Positions 24,656 to 32,141 of a DNA stretch of 38,553 nt are shown here, piece after piece. Numbering within the stretch: position 1 is the stretch's first letter; every line of letters starts with the position of its first letter. Source of the stretch: an uncultured Kiritimatiellota bacterium (lineage in GTDB: Bacteria > Verrucomicrobiota > Kiritimatiellia > RFP12 > DVOR01); contig CALXSF010000017.1 in the NCBI GenBank assembly GCA_944391055.1, forward strand, positions 1 through 38,553, written 5' to 3'. A program made the translations under genes and the position numbers. Under the pieces are notes generated by a model. The model saw only the letters and a program-made list of their open reading frames with translations. It searched no databases and had not been told where the DNA came from.

Positions 24656-24715
24656 ACGTTGTAAGATTAGGCCGTGGATTTTCAAGAGGAAGCGAAAGGC
24701 CTAATCTTACAACGT
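24656..24715. repeat. Perfect 18-bp inverted repeat with 24-nt spacer
   Basis: The left arm 24656-24673 (ACGTTGTAAGATTAGGCC) is fully complementary to 24698-24715. It lies between two divergent genes, upstream of both likely promoters, and no T-run follows, so it is unlikely to be a terminator. Candidates are a dyad for a regulator, or the remnant of a small insertion; no target duplication is seen at its edges. Confidence 0.8.
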
Positions 24716-24758
24716 GCCGCGCTCGTGGTGCGGGTGTGCGGAAGGGTGCGGGGGGATG

Positions 24759-24767
24759 TGCTATAGT
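24759..24767 (+). promoter_or_regulatory. Extended -10 promoter of the M3 peptidase gene
   Basis: TGCTATAGT, 21 nt before the ATG at 24789. Expected transcription start near 24774 leaves a leader of about 15 nt that contains the GAAAGG ribosome site. Confidence 0.6.
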
Positions 24768-24788
24768 ATGGCCGAAAGGATTGTTGCG

Positions 24789-26798
24789 ATGACGACGACG
24801 AACCCGTTTTTGGATGAGACCTGGATGCCGCGCTACGACGCGATGACCCCGGAACTGTGCGCGGAGGCGCTGGCGGCGGCTTTGCCGGCGGCGCGGCGGG
24901 CGTTGGGCCGGGCGGAGCGGCGCCCCGAGACGTCGTGGGAGGGGCTGTTGGTGGCGCCGATGCTGGCGGTGCGCCCGGTCTTCGAGATCTGGGGCGCGCT
25001 GAGCCACCTGACGAGCGTGGCGAACACGGAGGCTTGGCGCGCGGTGGAGGCGGCGTGGCTGCCGAAGGTGGTGGCGCTCTCGCAGCGGCTCTCCCAAAGC
25101 CGGGCGATCTATGAGGGGCTGACGGCGCTGTTGGCGGAGGGGAAGGGGCTGGAGCCGTGGCAACGGCACGTGGCGGAGCGGACGGCGCAGGGGATGCGCT
25201 TGGCGGGGGTGGGGCTGCCGCCGGAGAAGCGCCGGGCCTTCAACGCGGCCCAGGCGAAGCTCTCGCGCCTTTCCCTGAAGTTCTCGAACCAGGTGCTGGA
25301 CGCGGAGCGCGAGACGCGCGTGGAGGTGGCGCCGGGCGAGGAGGCGGGCATCCCGGGGGATCTGCTCCAAGGGAAGGGCCCTTGGCGGCTGGGCGTGGAC
25401 TTCGCGACCTTCGACGCGGTGATGCGCCACGCGGAATCCGCCGCCGTGCGCGAACGCTTTTGGCGGGCGCGGGCGGGGCGCGCCTCTTCCGGGAAAGGCA
25501 ACAACGCGCCGCTGATCGAGCGCATCCTGGCGCTGCGCCAGGAGCAGGCCGGGCTGCTGGGGATGGCCGACTTCGCGCACGTCTCGACGGCGCAGAAGAT
25601 GGCGGGCACGCCCCGGGCGGTGGAGTCGCTGCTCGCGCCGATGGCGCGGGTGGGGCGGCCGGCGGCAAGGCGGGAGGACGCCGAGTTGCTGGCCTTCGCC
25701 AAGGAACATGGCTTCAAGGGGCGGCGGTTGGAACCGTGGGATCGCGCGTTCTGGTCGGAACGGCTGTCGCAGGCGCGCTTCGGTTACGACGAGGAGGCGC
25801 TGCGGGACTACTTCCCGATGGAGCGTGTGCTGGAAGGGCTCTTCGGCCTCGTCGAGGAACTCTTCGGCGTGCGGGCGGAGCGTCAGAAAGGCCCCCTCCA
25901 CGCCTGGCACAAGGACGTGCGCTTTTACCGTCTGCTCGACGCGGAGGGCACGCTCCTGGCCGGCCTCTACGTGGATCCCTACGCGCGCCCCGGCACGAAG
26001 AACGGCGGCGCGTGGATGAACGAGTTGCGCGGGCGGGACTTCGAGACGCGCCGCCAGCTGCCCATCGCCGTGGTCTGCTGCAACCAGAAACCGCCGCGCG
26101 GCAAGGCGCCGGCCACGATGAGTTTCTACGAGGTGGCCACCCTCTTCCACGAGATGGGCCACGCCCTCCAGGCCACCCTCACCACGGTCGACTCCCCCCT
26201 CTGCTCGGGCATCACCAACGTGGAGTGGGACGCGGTGGAGATCGCCTCCCAGTTCCTTGAGCAGTTCCCCTACGAGCCGGCCCTCCTCCGCGCCCTCTCC
26301 CGCCACGTCAAGACGGGCCAGCCCCTGCCCAAGGCCCTTGCCGGGCAGGTCGTGTCCAAGCGCACCTACCGCGCCGGCAACGCCCTTGTGCGGCAGCTGC
26401 TCTTCGCGGAGACCGACCTGGCCCTCCACGCCCGCGCCTACGCCCGGCGCGGCGAGCGGGCCGAGGCCGTCATGCGCCGCCAGGCCAAGCGCCTCCTCCC
26501 CGCGCCCCTCCACCCCGACGATCACTTCCTCAACGCGTTCACGCACATCTTCGCGGGCGGTTACGCGGCGGGTTACTACTCCTACAAATGGAGTGAGACC
26601 CTCTCCGCCGACATCTATGGCCTCTTCGCCCACGCCACCCCCGCCCAGCGCCGCAAGCTGGGGCGGCGCTATCGCGACACCTTCCTGGCGCTCGGCGGCT
26701 CCCGTCCCGCCGCGGAGGTCTTCCGCGCGCTCGTGGGGCGCGACCCGGACCCCGCCGCGCTCCTGCGCCTGGAGGGGCTCCTCCCCGACGAGGCCTGA
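24789..26798 (+). CDS. M3-family oligopeptidase (oligopeptidase A / Dcp type zinc peptidase)
   Basis: 669 aa, the usual M3A length. Such enzymes degrade short peptides in the cytoplasm, including cleaved signal peptides. The zinc site is intact: HEMGH (454-458) within TLFHEMGHALQATL, and Glu484 in WDAVEIASQFLEQF as third ligand. C-terminal blocks typical of the family are present: GGYAAGYYSYKWSETLSADIYG and LGGSRPAAEVFRALVGRDPDP. No signal peptide. The start is the ATG at 24789, with GAAAGG 9 nt upstream; two further in-frame upstream starts lie inside or before the promoter. The downstream YgjP-like gene follows after 12 nt. Confidence 0.93.
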   Translation: MTTTNPFLDETWMPRYDAMTPELCAEALAAALPAARRALGRAERRPETSWEGLLVAPMLAVRPVFEIWGALSHLTSVANTEAWRAVEAAWLPKVVALSQRLSQSRAIYEGLTALLAEGKGLEPWQRHVAERTAQGMRLAGVGLPPEKRRAFNAAQAKLSRLSLKFSNQVLDAERETRVEVAPGEEAGIPGDLLQGKGPWRLGVDFATFDAVMRHAESAAVRERFWRARAGRASSGKGNNAPLIERILALRQEQAGLLGMADFAHVSTAQKMAGTPRAVESLLAPMARVGRPAARREDAELLAFAKEHGFKGRRLEPWDRAFWSERLSQARFGYDEEALRDYFPMERVLEGLFGLVEELFGVRAERQKGPLHAWHKDVRFYRLLDAEGTLLAGLYVDPYARPGTKNGGAWMNELRGRDFETRRQLPIAVVCCNQKPPRGKAPATMSFYEVATLFHEMGHALQATLTTVDSPLCSGITNVEWDAVEIASQFLEQFPYEPALLRALSRHVKTGQPLPKALAGQVVSKRTYRAGNALVRQLLFAETDLALHARAYARRGERAEAVMRRQAKRLLPAPLHPDDHFLNAFTHIFAGGYAAGYYSYKWSETLSADIYGLFAHATPAQRRKLGRRYRDTFLALGGSRPAAEVFRALVGRDPDPAALLRLEGLLPDEA

Positions 26799-26810
26799 GG
26801 CCGACCGGCC

Positions 26811-27503
26811 ATGATGCGCGAGGAACCTTCGCCGGTGGCGGCCTTCGCGGGCTTCCGCGTGCGAACCTTCCGTCAGCGCTCGGCCAACTTGGTGGAGCGG
26901 ACGCTCCGCGCGCGCGTCATTCGCTTCGTCCCATGGCTGGGCGTGGCGGGCGTCTTTCTGCCGCGCGCGGAGTATCCCGTCGACGAACCGGCCCTCCGCG
27001 CGGCCTGGGAGGCCCAGGGCTCGCCCGCGCCCCATCCGCCCGCCGCCGGCGAGACGGTGCTCTTCGGCGAGACGCTGGCCGTGCGCGCGCTGCCCTTCGC
27101 GGGGGCGGACGATCTGTGGGAGGAGGGGGGCGCGCTTGTCTGCGCCTGCCGCCGCGAGGCCGACCCGGCGCGCGTGGCGGCGCGGGTGGGGGCGTATGCG
27201 TGCGCCCAACTTCAGGCGCGCGCCGAGGCGTTGGTCGCGGATTGGGCGCCCCGGCTCGCCGCCCGTCCCGCCCGGATAACCGTCCGGCGGTTGGGGCGCC
27301 GGACGCTCGGCCAATGTTGCCGCGACGGCGAGATCCGCCTGAACCCAAGCCTGGCCCGTTGGTCCCCCGACATCCTGGAGGAGACCTTGGCCCATGAGCT
27401 GACCCATCTGACGCACTTCAACCACGCCCCCGCCTTTTGGCGCGCGCTCGCCGCCCTGCTGCCCGATTGGCTCCCGCGCTCGCTGGTTCATCATCTGGGG
27501 TGA
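26811..27503 (+). CDS. YgjP-like (DUF45/M48-type) putative metal-dependent hydrolase
   Basis: 230 aa. The C-terminal half matches the YgjP family: ITVRRLGRRTLGQCCRDGEI (family: RWGSCxxxGxI), LNPSLARWSPDILEETLAHE, then HELTHLTHFNHAPAFW. Zinc ligands would be His195, His199 and His205, with Glu196 catalytic. The usual RWGSC is changed to TLGQC, but the overall layout is kept. The N-terminal half is poorly conserved and contains Arg/Ala-rich stretches. No ribosome site is evident at the two adjacent ATGs (26811 and 26814); translational coupling to the M3 peptidase 12 nt upstream is likely. The true role of YgjP proteins is not settled; peptidase activity is inferred from the motif. Confidence 0.8.
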   Translation: MMREEPSPVAAFAGFRVRTFRQRSANLVERTLRARVIRFVPWLGVAGVFLPRAEYPVDEPALRAAWEAQGSPAPHPPAAGETVLFGETLAVRALPFAGADDLWEEGGALVCACRREADPARVAARVGAYACAQLQARAEALVADWAPRLAARPARITVRRLGRRTLGQCCRDGEIRLNPSLARWSPDILEETLAHELTHLTHFNHAPAFWRALAALLPDWLPRSLVHHLG

Positions 27504-27562
27504 GGCTCCGCGCCGGGCTGCGCTCTGTTGTGCGCAGGGGGGCGCACGGTGGCGGGAAGCGC

Positions 27563-27591
27563 TTGCTCGGCGGGTTGGGATGGGCTATGCT
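27563..27591 (+). promoter_or_regulatory. Promoter of the GH105 gene
   Basis: TTGCTC (27563-27568), an exact 17-bp spacer, then TATGCT (27586-27591), 43 nt before the ATG. AAGGAG precedes the start codon. Confidence 0.65.
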
Positions 27592-27634
27592 AAGGGCATT
27601 GTGAAACTCCCAACACTGGAAGGAGCGAAAGATC

Positions 27635-28783
27635 ATGGTCAAATTGGTATCGGCGATTGCGTTGGCGGCGACGGCCGCGGTGGCGTTGGCGGAGGGCCTG
27701 CCCTCGCGGCAGGAAATCCGGGCGACGATGCGGCGGGTCGCGGATTGGCAGATCGTCCATCAGCCGCAGGTGCGCTGGGGGGCGACGAACTGGACGAACG
27801 GCGCGCTCTACGTGGGCATGCTCGATTGGGGCGCGTTGGCGGAGGCCGAGGAGAAGGATCGCGCCTACACGCTCTGGGTGGAAGGCATCGGCGAGGGGTG
27901 CGGCTGGCAGCCCGCGGCGGTGCGCAAGGGCGCCGGCAAGAACTCGCACGCCGATGACTTCACCGTCTGCCAGGCTTGGCTGCGGCAATACCAGCGCCTC
28001 GGCGGCAAGGGGCGTCTGGAGCCGACGCGCAAGCGCCTCGACGGCATCCTGAAGGATCCGCCGAAGTGCAAGCTGGTGGAGCAGAAGAACTGGTGGGGCA
28101 CCTTGGTGCGGTGGAGCTGGTGCGACGCGCTCTACATGGCGCCCCAGGTCTGGGCCCAGATGTGGCGGATCACCGGCGAGCGGAAGTATCTGGATTACAT
28201 GGATCAGGAGTTCCGCGCCACCACGGAGGCGCTCTACGACAAGGAGGAGCGCCTCTTCTACCGCGACTGCCGCTACTTCCCCGACGCCCCCGAGAACGGC
28301 TACGCCCACCGCGAGGCCAACGGCGCCAAGGTCTTCTGGGGCCGCGGCAACGGCTGGGTCGTCGCCGGCCTGGCCAACCTCCTGCGCATTTTGCCCAAGG
28401 ACGCGCCCAACCGCGCCTACTACGAGGGCCTCTTCAAGGAACTGGCCGGCCGCCTCGCCACGCTCCAGTGCGCGGACGGTTACTGGCGCGCCAGCCTGCT
28501 TGACCCCGAGAGCTACCCCTCGCCCGAGACCAGCGGCACCGGGTTCATCGTCTACGGCCTGGCGTGGGGCGTCAATGAGGGGTTGCTTGACCGCGCGGCC
28601 ACCCTCCCCGTCATCGAGAAGGGGTGGGCGGCCCTCTGCAAGGCCGTCGAGCAGGATGGCAAGCTTGGGTACGTCCAGCCCATCGGCCAGGACCCCAAGA
28701 AGGTCACGCGCGAGATGACGGAGGTCTACGGCGTGGGCGCTTTCCTCCAGGCCGGCGCCCAGGTCCACCGTCTGGCGCGCTGA
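27635..28783 (+). CDS. Exported GH105 unsaturated rhamnogalacturonyl/uronyl hydrolase
   Basis: 382 aa. GH105 enzymes (YteR/YesR type) remove the unsaturated uronic acid left by polysaccharide lyases, for example on rhamnogalacturonan. Residues 1-19 are a signal peptide (MVKLVSAIALAATAAVALA), so it acts in the periplasm. Family blocks: WCDALYMAPQVWAQMWRITG with Asp164 at the known general-acid position, LFYRDCRYFPD, NGAKVFWGRGNGWVVAGLAN, RASLLDPESYPSPETSGTGF, and the C-terminal LGYVQPIGQDPKK...TEVYGVGAFLQAG. AAGGAG lies 9 nt before the ATG. It has its own promoter and a bidirectional terminator. Its substrate in this organism could be pectin or another uronate glycan. Confidence 0.92.
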   Translation: MVKLVSAIALAATAAVALAEGLPSRQEIRATMRRVADWQIVHQPQVRWGATNWTNGALYVGMLDWGALAEAEEKDRAYTLWVEGIGEGCGWQPAAVRKGAGKNSHADDFTVCQAWLRQYQRLGGKGRLEPTRKRLDGILKDPPKCKLVEQKNWWGTLVRWSWCDALYMAPQVWAQMWRITGERKYLDYMDQEFRATTEALYDKEERLFYRDCRYFPDAPENGYAHREANGAKVFWGRGNGWVVAGLANLLRILPKDAPNRAYYEGLFKELAGRLATLQCADGYWRASLLDPESYPSPETSGTGFIVYGLAWGVNEGLLDRAATLPVIEKGWAALCKAVEQDGKLGYVQPIGQDPKKVTREMTEVYGVGAFLQAGAQVHRLAR

Positions 28784-28814
28784 CGGCGCGTGCGGCCGCG
28801 CCGCGCCGCAAACA

Positions 28815-28855
28815 AAAGAAGGGCCCCCGCCTGCGCAAGGCGGGGGCCCTTCTTT
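28815..28855. terminator. Bidirectional intrinsic terminator between the GH105 and PEP-CTERM genes
   Basis: An 18-bp perfect stem (28815-28832 with 28838-28855) around GCGCA, flanked by A-rich sequence on the left and T on the right, so it can serve both convergent genes. It begins 31 nt after the GH105 stop and 15 nt after the PEP-CTERM stop on the opposite strand. Confidence 0.95.
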
Positions 28856-28870
28856 GTCTGGCCGCCGGGT

Positions 28871-29482
28871 TTAGGCCGCGCGACGGCGGAGCGCCAGCCC
28901 GGCCACGCCAAGGGCGAGCAGCGCCAAGGCCCCCGGCTCGGGGAGAAGGTAGGCGCGGATATCCGCCTCGGTGGCCGCCGTCTCGGCGTAGGCGAAAGTC
29001 CCGTTGCCCATGACCGAGATGGAGGAATAGGTCTCCGTGCCGAAGGCTGTATTTCCGGGACCGGTGAATCGCAGGCCGGAGGTTTCCGTGGGGAACCACT
29101 CACCGTTGATGTAAAAATCAACCGTGATGCCATCCGAGGGCGTGCCCGTACGCGTGAAAACAATCGCGAACGTGTTTTCTCCCTGACGGATGGGAGTTGT
29201 CAGGGCATCCGTGTAGTATTGCCCATTTCCTGTGCCCACGTAAAAGCGCCGTTGCGTTCCATCCAACGCAAGGCCGAGCGTGTGGGAGGAGCCCTGCACC
29301 GTGACAAGCCAGTCGTCGAGGGTCGGCATGGAGGCGGCGGTGAACGTGGCGATGATGGAAAGCGATTGGCCTCCCGCGATGTTCACGCTTTGGGTGCCGG
29401 AGGCGGTCGACCACTTCACGGCGGCGGCTTGGGTCAGGGTGGCGGCGCAGGCCAACCCCATCGCTAACAATGTCTTTCTCAT
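28871..29482 (-). CDS. PEP-CTERM sorting-domain protein, small secreted beta-rich protein
   Basis: 203 aa. The N-terminus is a signal peptide (MRKTLLAMGLACAATLTQAAA). The body (about 22-175) is beta-rich and resembles a LamG/concanavalin-like sandwich (QSVNIAGGQSLSIIATFTAA, FAIVFTRTG..., FYINGEWFPTETSG). The C-terminus is a typical PEP-CTERM signal: LPEPGALALLALGVAGLALR followed by Arg-rich residues, which is processed by an exosortase and anchors proteins for export into extracellular polymer. AAGGA precedes the chosen ATG at 29482; longer starts lie in the promoter. No exosortase gene is in the window. The function of the body is unknown. Confidence 0.88.
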   Translation of the reverse strand: MRKTLLAMGLACAATLTQAAAVKWSTASGTQSVNIAGGQSLSIIATFTAASMPTLDDWLVTVQGSSHTLGLALDGTQRRFYVGTGNGQYYTDALTTPIRQGENTFAIVFTRTGTPSDGITVDFYINGEWFPTETSGLRFTGPGNTAFGTETYSSISVMGNGTFAYAETAATEADIRAYLLPEPGALALLALGVAGLALRRRAA

Positions 29483-29528
29483 GGTTTGTCCTTCTGTTTC
29501 GCGGCGCGTCAAGAACCGCATTGGAGAA

Positions 29529-29557
29529 ATACTATCAACTTTTACCCCCTCCGTCAA
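29529..29557 (-). promoter_or_regulatory. Promoter of the PEP-CTERM gene
   Basis: On the minus strand TTGACG (29552-29557), an exact 17-bp spacer, then TAGTAT (29529-29534), 47 nt before the start codon. Confidence 0.75.
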
Positions 29558-29706
29558 TGATAAAGACTTATGCGGAGAGAGCCGATTCTCCCGAAAGGGG
29601 AGGGCGCCCGCCGCCCCGTCTTGGAGGGCCGGCAGATCCGCCCGGATACGATGATAGGCGGGGGGGTCTTCTTCGTTGGGAACGGCGCCGAAGCGGAGGT
29701 GCGGTG

Positions 29707-29715
29707 TGTTATACT
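29707..29715 (+). promoter_or_regulatory. Extended -10 of the GH110 gene (leaderless candidate)
   Basis: TGTTATACT; the hexamer ends 6 nt before the ATG at 29722, so the transcript should begin at the start codon itself. No ribosome site lies between. Confidence 0.6.
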
Positions 29716-29721
29716 GCCGCC

Positions 29722-31491
29722 ATGAAACGCATTCTGACGACGTTGGCGCTGGCGGCCGCGGCCGCGGCGGGCGAGGCGGCGACCTTCGAGGCCGCGGATT
29801 ACGGCATCGCGCCGGGCAGGGCCTTCAAGGCCGGGGACGTGGCGCGCCTGTTGGAGGACGTGCGGCGCTCGCCGGGGCCGAGCACGGTGCGCTTCGCGCC
29901 GGGCGTCTATGACGTCGGCCCAGAGCAGTGCCAGGAGCGGACGTGGTTCATCTCCAACCACGACCAGCGGAACCCCAAGCGCGTCTTCCTGCCGCTGGAG
30001 GGGATGGAGGGGCTGAAGGTGGAGGCCGGGGGCGCCTTCCTCAACCTGCGCGGGCGCATCATCGCCGTGGGCGTCTGGGACAGCGCGGGGGTGTGCGTCG
30101 AGGGCCTCACGGTGGATTACGAAACGCCGCCGATCGCCCAGGCGACCTTCACGGCGGTGGATCCCAAGGCCAAGACCGTCACCTTCACGCTGCTGGGGGA
30201 GTCCAAGCCGGTGCTCGAGGGGACGAAACTGGTTTTCACGGGGCCGGACTTCCGGGGTTCCTCCGGCGGCGGCATCCTCTTCGAGCCCGACGGGCGCATC
30301 GCCTACCGCACGGCGGACACGGGCTTCAACCTCGGGAAGGTGACCCGGAACGCCGACGGCTCCTACACGGCGGCCGACTGCGCCCACCGCGCCTTCAGGC
30401 CGGGCCAGCGGATGGCGCTGCGCAACTGGGGGCGCCCCGCGCCGGGCTTCGTCCTCTCCGACTCGCGCGACGTGACGCTCCGCGACGTGACCATCCACTA
30501 TGCCGACGGCATGGGCGTGCTGGGGCAGAACACCGAGGGCATCGCGCTCGAGCGCGTGCGCGTGGTGCCCAACTTCGCCAAGGGGCGTTTCTTCTCCACG
30601 CAGGCCGACGCCACGCACTTCTCCGGCTGCTCCGGGCGCATCCGCTGCGAGGCCGGCGAGTTCGTGGGGATGATGGACGACGCCATCAACGTCCACGGCA
30701 CCTACCTGCTCGTGCAGCGGCGCGTGGACGCGCGCACGCTGGAGTGCGCCTACATGCACGGCCAATCCTACGGCATGGAGTGGGGCGCCAAGGGCGAGGC
30801 CGTCGCCTTCGTCCGCGCGCGCACCATGGAGCGCGTCCCGGGCGCGGAGGCCGTCCTTGAGCGCGTCGAGCCGCTCGACGCCGAGACGATCCGCGCCGGC
30901 GCCAAGCGCCTCCGTCTCGTCTTCCGCGACCCCCTGCCGCCGGAGGTCGACCCCGCCAAGGGGAAGCTCGGCGCCGAGAACCTGACCCGCACGCCGAGCG
31001 TGGACTTCGTCGGCAACCGCGTGGCCGACAACCGCGCGCGCGGCGCGCTCTTCTCCACGCCCAAGCCCGTGCGCTGCCTCAACAACCTCTTCGACCACAC
31101 CAGCGGCAGCGCCATTCTCCTCTGCGGGGACTGCAACGGCTGGTACGAGACCGGCGCGTGCGCGGACGTCCTCATCAAGGACAACGTCTTCGTCAACGCC
31201 CTCACCTCCACCTACCAATTCACCGAGGCCGTCGTCAGCGTCTGCCCCGAGATCCCCGACCTAGCGGCGCAGAAGCGCCGCTTCCACGGCAACATCCGCA
31301 TCGAGGGCAACACCTTCGTGGCCTTCGACGCGCCCCTCGTCTTCGCCAAGAGCGTCGACGGGCTGACCATCCGCGGCAACCGCCTGGTGCGGAGCGCGGA
31401 CTACGCGCCGTACCATTGGAACAAGGCGTGGCTCACCCTCCGCGGCTGCGACAACGTGGAGGCCGAGCCCCCCGTGGAGAACCGCCCATGA
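29722..31491 (+). CDS. Exported GH110 alpha-1,3-galactosidase
   Basis: 589 aa. GH110 enzymes release terminal alpha-1,3-linked galactose, characteristically from blood-group B and linear alpha-Gal epitopes. Residues 1-19 are a signal peptide ([19 protein letters not shown]). The body is a right-handed parallel beta-helix. Family blocks: ADYGIAP...[58 protein letters not shown] and [16 protein letters not shown] (the DD of this last block is thought to be catalytic in the family). The C-terminal helix rungs ([29 protein letters not shown]) are complete. The start follows the -10 by only 6 nt. The stop overlaps coaB by ATGA. Family is clear; substrate preference within it is inferred. Confidence 0.9.
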   Translation: MKRILTTLALAAAAAAGEAATFEAADYGIAPGRAFKAGDVARLLEDVRRSPGPSTVRFAPGVYDVGPEQCQERTWFISNHDQRNPKRVFLPLEGMEGLKVEAGGAFLNLRGRIIAVGVWDSAGVCVEGLTVDYETPPIAQATFTAVDPKAKTVTFTLLGESKPVLEGTKLVFTGPDFRGSSGGGILFEPDGRIAYRTADTGFNLGKVTRNADGSYTAADCAHRAFRPGQRMALRNWGRPAPGFVLSDSRDVTLRDVTIHYADGMGVLGQNTEGIALERVRVVPNFAKGRFFSTQADATHFSGCSGRIRCEAGEFVGMMDDAINVHGTYLLVQRRVDARTLECAYMHGQSYGMEWGAKGEAVAFVRARTMERVPGAEAVLERVEPLDAETIRAGAKRLRLVFRDPLPPEVDPAKGKLGAENLTRTPSVDFVGNRVADNRARGALFSTPKPVRCLNNLFDHTSGSAILLCGDCNGWYETGACADVLIKDNVFVNALTSTYQFTEAVVSVCPEIPDLAAQKRRFHGNIRIEGNTFVAFDAPLVFAKSVDGLTIRGNRLVRSADYAPYHWNKAWLTLRGCDNVEAEPPVENRP

Positions 31492-32114
31492 ACCTGCTCG
31501 TCACCGCCGGGCCCACGCGCGAGCCCATCGACCCCGTCCGCTTCCTCTCCAACCGCTCCACCGGCAAGATGGGCTTCGCGGTGGCGCAGGCCGCCGCCGA
31601 GGCCGGGTGGGCCGTCACCCTCGTCGCCGGCCCGGTCGCCCTCCCCACGCCGCCCGGCGTGCGGCGGGTGGACGTGACGACCGCGCTGGAGATGCTCGCG
31701 GCGGTGGAGCGCGAGCTGCCGGCGTGCGACGTCTTCGTCTCCGCCGCGGCGGTGGCCGATTGGCGGCCCGAGGCGAGCTCGCCCGTCAAGCTCAAGAAGG
31801 CCGCCATGGGGGGGACCCTGCGCCTGGTTCCGAACCCCGACATCCTGAAGACCGTCCGCCCGCTCAAGGGCGCGCGCCGCTTCGTGGGGTTCGCCGCCGA
31901 GACGGGCGAGCCCACCGCCGAGGCCGCCCGCAAACTCCGCGAGAAGGGGCTTGACCTCATCGTGGCCAACGACGTCACCGCCCCCGGCGCGGGCTTCGCC
32001 GTGGAGACCAACCGCGTCACCTTCCTCTTCCCCGACGGCCGCCGCGAGGCGCTGCCCCTCCTCTCCAAACGCGAAGTGGCCCAAAAACTCATCGAACGCT
32101 TACCGTGCCTCTGA
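31488..32114 (+). CDS. coaB: Phosphopantothenate-cysteine ligase (CoaB domain only)
   Basis: 208 aa. CoaB joins cysteine to 4'-phosphopantothenate in coenzyme A synthesis. Family motifs: [20 protein letters not shown] and [20 protein letters not shown] (nucleotide binding), [13 protein letters not shown] and [20 protein letters not shown], and LIVANDVT. Most bacteria encode CoaB fused behind the CoaC decarboxylase; here the decarboxylase half is absent, and the gene starts directly at the ATG that overlaps the GH110 stop (ATGA). The size fits a stand-alone CoaB, so a separate coaC must lie elsewhere or be provided otherwise. The link to a glycosidase is odd, and coupling to GH110 may simply reflect gene packing. 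Confidence 0.92.
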   Translation: MNLLVTAGPTREPIDPVRFLSNRSTGKMGFAVAQAAAEAGWAVTLVAGPVALPTPPGVRRVDVTTALEMLAAVERELPACDVFVSAAAVADWRPEASSPVKLKKAAMGGTLRLVPNPDILKTVRPLKGARRFVGFAAETGEPTAEAARKLREKGLDLIVANDVTAPGAGFAVETNRVTFLFPDGRREALPLLSKREVAQKLIERLPCL

Positions 32115-32123
32115 CCGCCGCTG

Positions 32124-32132
32124 TGCTATACT
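32124..32132 (+). promoter_or_regulatory. Extended -10 of the OlsF-like gene (near-leaderless candidate)
   Basis: TGCTATACT, the hexamer ending 9 nt before the ATG at 32142. A leader of only 2-3 nt is expected; no ribosome site is seen. Confidence 0.55.
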
Positions 32133-32141
32133 GGGCGGCAA

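Noticed and set aside
24656..24715. The 18-bp inverted repeat as a terminator
   Set aside because: No T-run on either side, and no gene ends just upstream on either strand.
24609..27494. A 961-aa open frame on the minus strand across the M3 peptidase and YgjP-like genes
   Set aside because: Its translation is low-complexity (Arg/His/Pro/Gly) and the plus-strand genes have intact zinc motifs, so the plus-strand reading is the real one.
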